A DNA stretch of 11,148 bases from Acidobacteriaceae bacterium (lineage in GTDB: Bacteria; Acidobacteriota; Terriglobia; Bryobacterales; Bryobacteraceae). Positions 7,449 through 11,148 of this stretch are shown here, in pieces. A model generated the notes under the pieces. The model had not been told where the DNA came from. It was given only the letters and a program-made list of their open reading frames with translations, and searched no databases. The translations under genes and the position numbers were made by a program. Within the stretch, counting starts at the first letter, position 1. Each line of letters starts with the position of its first letter. The DNA is taken from the NCBI GenBank assembly GCA_019246575.1, contig JAFAQG010000906.1, positions 1 through 11,148 of the forward strand. The letters are read 5' to 3'.

Positions 7449-7530
7449 CAAGATAGCGCACGAACTCTGCTGAATCTGTTTGGGCGACGGAGTGCGACAA
7501 CGGTCCGGCTCTCTCTGCTACTTTGGGGGC
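7449..7530. promoter_or_regulatory. Divergent intergenic region between the antiporter and malQ
   Basis: These 82 nt should hold the promoters of both the antiporter operon (minus) and the malQ operon (plus). Only weak hexamers are visible: TATCTT on the minus strand just before the antiporter start, and TGCTACTTT on the plus strand before malQ. Neither has a good -35 partner, so no exact promoter is called. Confidence 0.35.
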
Positions 7531-9063
7531 GTGAATCTGCCTCGATGTGCGGGCATTTTGCTACATGCGACCTCTTTGCCGTCACGCTTTGGAATCGGGG
7601 ATTTCGGCCCCGAGGCGCTGCGGTTTGCCGATCAGCTTGCCTGCTCCGGCTGCAGCTTGTGGCAGGTGTTGCCGCTGGGCGTAATCGGGCGGGGAAACTC
7701 GCCGTATCAATCGTTCTCTGCGTTTGCGGGTGAGCCGCTGCTGATCAGTCCCGAGGTGCTGGCGGAGGAGGGTGTGCTCACGGCACGCGATCTCGACACA
7801 GCGTCCAAGTTCTCGTGCGGACGCGCCGATTACGAGCGGACCAGGGAGTGGAAGTTGCCGCTGCTTTCGAAGGCTTACGCCAACTTTCAGCGCTCGAGGC
7901 GCCGAAGGCAGGAGCACGGATTTCAGCAGTTTTGTGCAGACCATTTCTCGTGGCTCGACGATTACGCGCTGTTTGTCGCTCTCAAACAGCACTTTGGGGC
8001 GGACCGCAGTTGGACCGATTGGGACAAAGAAGTCGTGCGCCGAAATCCTGCTGTCCTGGCGCGTTATCGCGAACAGTTGAAAGATGAAATCGAGTGTCAG
8101 AAGTATTGGCAGTTTCTTTTCTTCCGGCAGTGGAGATCGCTGCGGCAGTATTGCGCCGAGCGGCGCATCCGCATCATGGGAGATATACCGATTTACGTGT
8201 CCCATGACAGTTCCGACGTGTGGGCGCACCCCCGGCAGTTTTTGCTCGATGCAGAAGGCAGGCCTAAGGCAGTTTCCGGTGTGCCGCCGGATTACTTTAG
8301 CGAAACGGGTCAGTTATGGGGAAACCCGATTTACAATTGGGAAGAAATGGAGCGCTCCGGTTTCGAGTGGTGGATCGACCGGTTTCGCGCGATGTTCCGG
8401 TTATATGATGCGCTACGCGTGGATCATTTCCGCGGCTTCGAAGCGTATTGGGAGGTGCCGGCCGGAGAAGAAACTGCTGTGAACGGCCGTTGGGTGAAGG
8501 CGCCCGGCGACAAACTGTTTCATGCCGTGAAATCCGCGCTCGGAGATATCGAACTGATCGCGGAGAATCTCGGCGATATAACTCCTGAAGTTGAGGCGCT
8601 GCGGCACCGGTTCAATTTTCCGGGTATGGCGATCTTACAGTTTGCTTTCGGCATCGAGGGCAATGCAGCCAGTTACCGGCCGCACAATCTGGAACGAGAA
8701 GTGGTTGCGTATACCGGAACTCACGACAACGACACCGTGATGGGATGGTGGAACAGCAAGGCCGGCGACAGCACCCGGACGGACGACGCTATACGGAAGG
8801 AAAGAGACTTCGCGCTAGAGTATCTGGGGCCCGGCGACGAGCCGATCAACTGGAAAATGATAAGAGCGTTGCTGATGTCTGTCGCCCGGGTGGTGATCGT
8901 TCCTATGCAAGACATTTTGGGACTGGGGAGCGAATCACGCATGAACCGGCCCGGTGTTGCGGACGGCAATTGGAGCTGGCGAATGGAACCGGGTGTGTTT
9001 ACGCCTGAGCTGCGGTCCCGATTGAAGCAACTCGCGACCGTTTACGACCGCGTTCCGGTATAG
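7531..9063 (+). CDS. malQ: 4-alpha-glucanotransferase (amylomaltase, GH77)
   Basis: A 510-residue GH77 enzyme that transfers alpha-1,4-glucan segments between maltooligosaccharides, in cytosolic maltodextrin or glycogen turnover. The N-terminal RCAGILLHATSLPSRFGIGD is the family signature. Catalytic residues are visible: nucleophile Asp298 in RVDHFRGF, acid/base Glu345 in ENLGDI and transition-state-stabilising Asp399 in GTHDNDT, with almost the same spacing as in Thermus amylomaltase. The length is typical of the short bacterial type without N-terminal extensions. I chose GTG at 7531 because homology starts right after it; a TTG at 7480 in the same frame would add 17 unconserved residues and leave almost no room for a promoter. 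The site before GTG is a poor GGGGG run. The stop TAG is 6 nt before the next gene. No other glycogen gene is in the window. Confidence 0.95.
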   Translation: MNLPRCAGILLHATSLPSRFGIGDFGPEALRFADQLACSGCSLWQVLPLGVIGRGNSPYQSFSAFAGEPLLISPEVLAEEGVLTARDLDTASKFSCGRADYERTREWKLPLLSKAYANFQRSRRRRQEHGFQQFCADHFSWLDDYALFVALKQHFGADRSWTDWDKEVVRRNPAVLARYREQLKDEIECQKYWQFLFFRQWRSLRQYCAERRIRIMGDIPIYVSHDSSDVWAHPRQFLLDAEGRPKAVSGVPPDYFSETGQLWGNPIYNWEEMERSGFEWWIDRFRAMFRLYDALRVDHFRGFEAYWEVPAGEETAVNGRWVKAPGDKLFHAVKSALGDIELIAENLGDITPEVEALRHRFNFPGMAILQFAFGIEGNAASYRPHNLEREVVAYTGTHDNDTVMGWWNSKAGDSTRTDDAIRKERDFALEYLGPGDEPINWKMIRALLMSVARVVIVPMQDILGLGSESRMNRPGVADGNWSWRMEPGVFTPELRSRLKQLATVYDRVPV

Positions 9064-9069
9064 AGTAAG

Positions 9070-9921
9070 TTGCCTAAGTCAACCGAGTTTGCTTCGTCAT
9101 CGCTTACTCGCCGTTTTGACATGACGCGTGTCGAAAACGGGTTTGTGGAACGCGTTGCAGACACAGTCGCCGCCGAGGAACCGCTCGAAATTCGCATCGC
9201 GTATCGCTTCAAAGAGACCCAGCGCACGACGAACCTGGCTTTGACCATGCGCACGCCGGGGGATGATCGCGAGCTCGCTGCGGGATTTCTCTTGACGGAA
9301 GGCATTATTCAGGAGCGCAGGCACATTGAGGAACTGCATTCGGTCGGAGCTCCGCCGTCGAATGAGATGTTGGTCAAGCTCGCGCCCGACGTTGACGTAG
9401 AGGCCTGGCGGATTGCGCGAAATAATTTCGTGAATGCAAGTTGCGGAGTTTGCGGCAAGCTGACACGGGACGCTATCGCCACACAATTGCCCAAGTATCC
9501 AGACAGCAGACTGAAGGTGGAGAGTCGGTTTATCGAAACTCTGCCCGAATTATTGGCCGCGCACCAGAGGGCATTTGCGCAAACCGGAGGCCTGCACGCA
9601 GCGGCAGTTGTTCAGGCCGGAGGCGAAGTCCTCGCCGTATTCGAGGATATTGGACGGCACAATGCTCTAGATAAAGTGATCGGGTATTCATTGCTCGAGG
9701 ACCGGGTACCGCTGACCGATTCTGTAGTGTTTTTGAGTAGCCGGAGCAGCTTCGAGCTGATTCAGAAAGCCGCGCTGGCAGGGGCTCCGGTTGTTGCAAC
9801 CGTGGGCGGTCCTTCGAGTCTGGCCATAGAAGCGGCGCGCGATTTCGGCATCACACTGCTAGGCTTCGTCCGACGAGGGCGCTTCAACGTCTATTCAGGC
9901 GCGTGGCGGATACACTCGTAA
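9070..9921 (+). CDS. fdhD: Formate dehydrogenase accessory sulfurtransferase FdhD
   Basis: A protein of up to 283 residues. FdhD passes sulfur from a cysteine desulfurase to the molybdenum bis-MGD cofactor and is needed for active formate dehydrogenase and related molybdoenzymes. Motifs in order: AAEEPLEIRI at 34-43; SCGVCGK at 124-130 with the sulfur-carrying Cys125/Cys128 pair (equivalent to Cys121/Cys124 of E. coli); TGGLHAAAV at 172-180; FEDIGRHNALDKV at 191-203; SSRSSFELIQKA at 223-234. Both cysteines are present, so it should be active. The start is uncertain: TTG at 9070, 6 nt after the malQ stop, with a weak GAG upstream, suggests coupling; an ATG at 9121 (residue 18) still precedes all conserved motifs but lacks a ribosome site. 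No formate dehydrogenase gene is in the window, so the client enzyme must be encoded elsewhere. Confidence 0.95.
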   Translation: MPKSTEFASSSLTRRFDMTRVENGFVERVADTVAAEEPLEIRIAYRFKETQRTTNLALTMRTPGDDRELAAGFLLTEGIIQERRHIEELHSVGAPPSNEMLVKLAPDVDVEAWRIARNNFVNASCGVCGKLTRDAIATQLPKYPDSRLKVESRFIETLPELLAAHQRAFAQTGGLHAAAVVQAGGEVLAVFEDIGRHNALDKVIGYSLLEDRVPLTDSVVFLSSRSSFELIQKAALAGAPVVATVGGPSSLAIEAARDFGITLLGFVRRGRFNVYSGAWRIHS

Positions 9922-9924
9922 CAG

Positions 9925-10296
9925 ATGAAGCTGCGGTTCAGGGCGAATACTCTGCGGTTGCGGGTGAACCAACGCGAGGTGGAGGATTTGGCTGCGGGTG
10001 CGTCGATTGAAGAGCGCGTTAGCTTCCCGGATGATGCAACCATCCGGTATGTGCTCGAACCGAGTGCCGGGTCAACACCGGCGGCATCATTTCGGGAGGG
10101 CACAATACGCGTGTCTGCGCCGGGAGATCAAATGCGTGACTGGGCCCGCAGTGATGCGGTGGGAATTTATTTCGAACTTCCCGCCAACGGTACCTGCTTG
10201 AAGGTAGCGATCGAGAAAGACCTGGAGTGCGTGGACGGTCCTCCCGAAGAGCGAGATCCCGAGGCGTTCCCGCGCGCAACGGGCAGGAATTGCTGA
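9925..10296 (+). CDS. Small conserved protein with C-terminal cysteine, DUF7009-like
   Basis: A 123-residue soluble protein without signal peptide or membrane helix. It opens with the basic, beta-rich MKLRFRANTLRLRVNQREVE and has two further blocks resembling a small family I recall as DUF7009: TIRVSAP with DWARSDAVGIYFEL in the middle, and LKVAIEKDLECVDG near the end, closing with Cys as the last residue. Cysteines are at 91, 102 and 123. The family name is from memory and unchecked; the function is unknown. Its ATG is 3 nt after the fdhD stop and has no good ribosome site of its own, so it is probably translated by coupling with fdhD. That arrangement suggests a role in molybdoenzyme or formate dehydrogenase maturation, which is inference. 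Confidence 0.8.
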   Translation: MKLRFRANTLRLRVNQREVEDLAAGASIEERVSFPDDATIRYVLEPSAGSTPAASFREGTIRVSAPGDQMRDWARSDAVGIYFELPANGTCLKVAIEKDLECVDGPPEERDPEAFPRATGRNC

Positions 10297-10361
10297 GACC
10301 GGTTCGGGACGCCGCGCGGTTGCAGCCTGTCAGTACCACTACGTACTAACCCTTTCGTTTG

Positions 10362-10392
10362 TTGACAGTTAAACCCAATTCTCTGCAATAAT
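10362..10392 (+). promoter_or_regulatory. Sigma70-like promoter for the secreted protein gene
   Basis: A perfect TTGACA at 10362-10367 is followed 19 nt later by AATAAT at 10387-10392, which is preceded by TGC in the extended -10 position (TGnAATAAT). The spacer is slightly long, but the TG element compensates. The transcription start would fall near 10399, giving a leader of about 20 nt before the GTG at 10418. This makes the gene independent of the malQ-fdhD operon. Confidence 0.5.
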
Positions 10393-10417
10393 TCGGCTCG
10401 AAGGGGTTCGAGAGCGG

Positions 10418-11148
10418 GTGATTTTGCGCTGTAGAAGAGCCGCGTGGGGACGCGGGCGGTACATACTCGGGATCGCGTTTCTGCTCACGGGGCAAGCGGA
10501 GGCCGCGCCTCCGACGCCGTCTGCGTCGGAGATTGTCCAGCGCTCGGTTGTAACAAATGCAGCCGATTGGAAAGCACAGCCGGATTATGCTCACCGCGAG
10601 CGCGACATTACACAAAAAATCGACAGTGAAGGACGCACCAAAGTCGAACAGGTCAGAACGTACGAAGTGAGCATGATCGAGGGCTCGCCGTACGAGCGTT
10701 TGATCGAGATTGACGGCAAAGCTCTCGGTCCGTCTCAGGAACGCGACGAGCGCGAGAAACTGGACCGCGAGATTCACCGGCGTGCGAATGAGTCAGCCGG
10801 CGAGCGGCAGCGGCGGTTGTCCGAATACGAGCGGGACCGTTCGGACGAACGGCTGCTCATGCAGGAGATGGTCAAGGCATTCCGGTTCCGCCTTATCGGG
10901 GAACAGCAGATAAACGGGGTCGAGTGTTACGTTCTGGATGCAACGCCCGATCCGAAGTACCAGCCTCCTATCGCCAAGGCGCGAGTTCTAACGGGGATGC
11001 GCGGCCGGCTGTACATCGATACAGCGCACTATCACTGGGTTCGCGTCGAAGCGGAAGTCACTCAGCCGGTCGAGTTCGGGCTGTTTGTAGCAAAGGTGAA
11101 GCCCGGGACCAGATTTGGACTGGATCAGATGCCGTTCGGCAACGTGTG
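10418..11148 (+). CDS. Secreted LolA-like acidobacterial protein, 5' part
   Basis: An open frame of 243 codons that runs off the right end. The start is GTG at 10418 (in-frame TAA at 10370-10372 upstream; AAGGGG about 11 nt before it); TTG at 10424 is an alternative. Residues 4-14 are Arg-rich, 15-25 hydrophobic, then GQAEA/APP, a good Sec signal peptide with cleavage near residue 29, so the protein is exported to the periplasm or beyond. The mature part has a beta-rich region, a very charged helix at about 108-152, then FRLIGEQQINGVECYVLDAT (about 156-175), LTGMRGRLYIDTAHYHWVRV, and FGLFVAKVKPGTRFGL. These blocks match hypothetical acidobacterial proteins I recall, with a likely LolA/LppX-type half-barrel fold that would bind a lipid or hydrophobic ligand. 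The fold call is inference; no function can be assigned. Confidence 0.8.
   Translation, partial: MILRCRRAAWGRGRYILGIAFLLTGQAEAAPPTPSASEIVQRSVVTNAADWKAQPDYAHRERDITQKIDSEGRTKVEQVRTYEVSMIEGSPYERLIEIDGKALGPSQERDEREKLDREIHRRANESAGERQRRLSEYERDRSDERLLMQEMVKAFRFRLIGEQQINGVECYVLDATPDPKYQPPIAKARVLTGMRGRLYIDTAHYHWVRVEAEVTQPVEFGLFVAKVKPGTRFGLDQMPFGNV

Noticed and set aside
7480..7530. N-terminal extension of malQ from a TTG at 7480
   Set aside because: The 17 added residues are not part of the GH77 family, and the conserved N-terminus begins right after the GTG at 7531.
10332..10347. Possible terminator AGTAC-loop-GTACT after the small DUF7009-like gene
   Set aside because: The 5-bp stem is AU-containing and weak, and no clean T-run follows immediately; not enough to call a terminator.
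10346..10777. 143-residue open frame on the minus strand
   Set aside because: It is antisense to the secreted protein gene and overlaps its promoter; it contains an Arg run from complementary codons and no recognisable domain.

Overview
The window looks like ordinary chromosome from a moderately GC-rich Gram-negative bacterium, most likely an acidobacterium. Three things point that way: the 231-residue protein carrying the N-terminal ANAQHSTGPRTEEGK motif, which I know from multi-copy acidobacterial families; the secreted LolA-like protein at the right edge, which resembles acidobacterial proteins I recall; and the EF-G-II type factor. The phylum call is inference from remembered protein families. 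No 16S gene, mobile element, CRISPR array, tRNA or phage gene is visible.

Left part (1-3618): the 3' end of a plus-strand gene, probably the C-terminal helical domain of a GlnE-type adenylyltransferase, converges on a minus-strand EF-G-like GTPase gene (362-2452). That gene starts at GTG with a strong Shine-Dalgarno sequence and has a small hairpin just upstream of it. Next comes the 231-residue unknown protein (2596-3291, minus). Its 327-nt upstream region holds two GC-rich hairpins and a short direct repeat.

Middle (3619-7448, minus): three genes in one direction with short gaps (50 and 30 nt) look like one transcription unit: a CPA1 Na+/H+ antiporter, an M20 metallodipeptidase and a coiled-coil/C4 zinc-ribbon protein (DUF164/COG1579). 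They have no obvious shared pathway.

Right part (7531-11148, plus): divergent from the antiporter lies malQ (4-alpha-glucanotransferase, GH77), then fdhD (sulfurtransferase for molybdenum-cofactor enzymes) after 6 nt, then a 123-residue protein with a C-terminal cysteine after 3 nt. The tight spacing suggests one operon, although glycogen metabolism and formate dehydrogenase maturation are unrelated. A good sigma70-like promoter then leads into a secreted protein that runs off the window.

Non-ATG starts are frequent: GTG for the EF-G-like, malQ and last genes; TTG for the peptidase and probably fdhD. I did not find a convincing new multi-gene system. The best leads are the FdhD-linked small cysteine protein and the 231-residue family with its structured upstream region.
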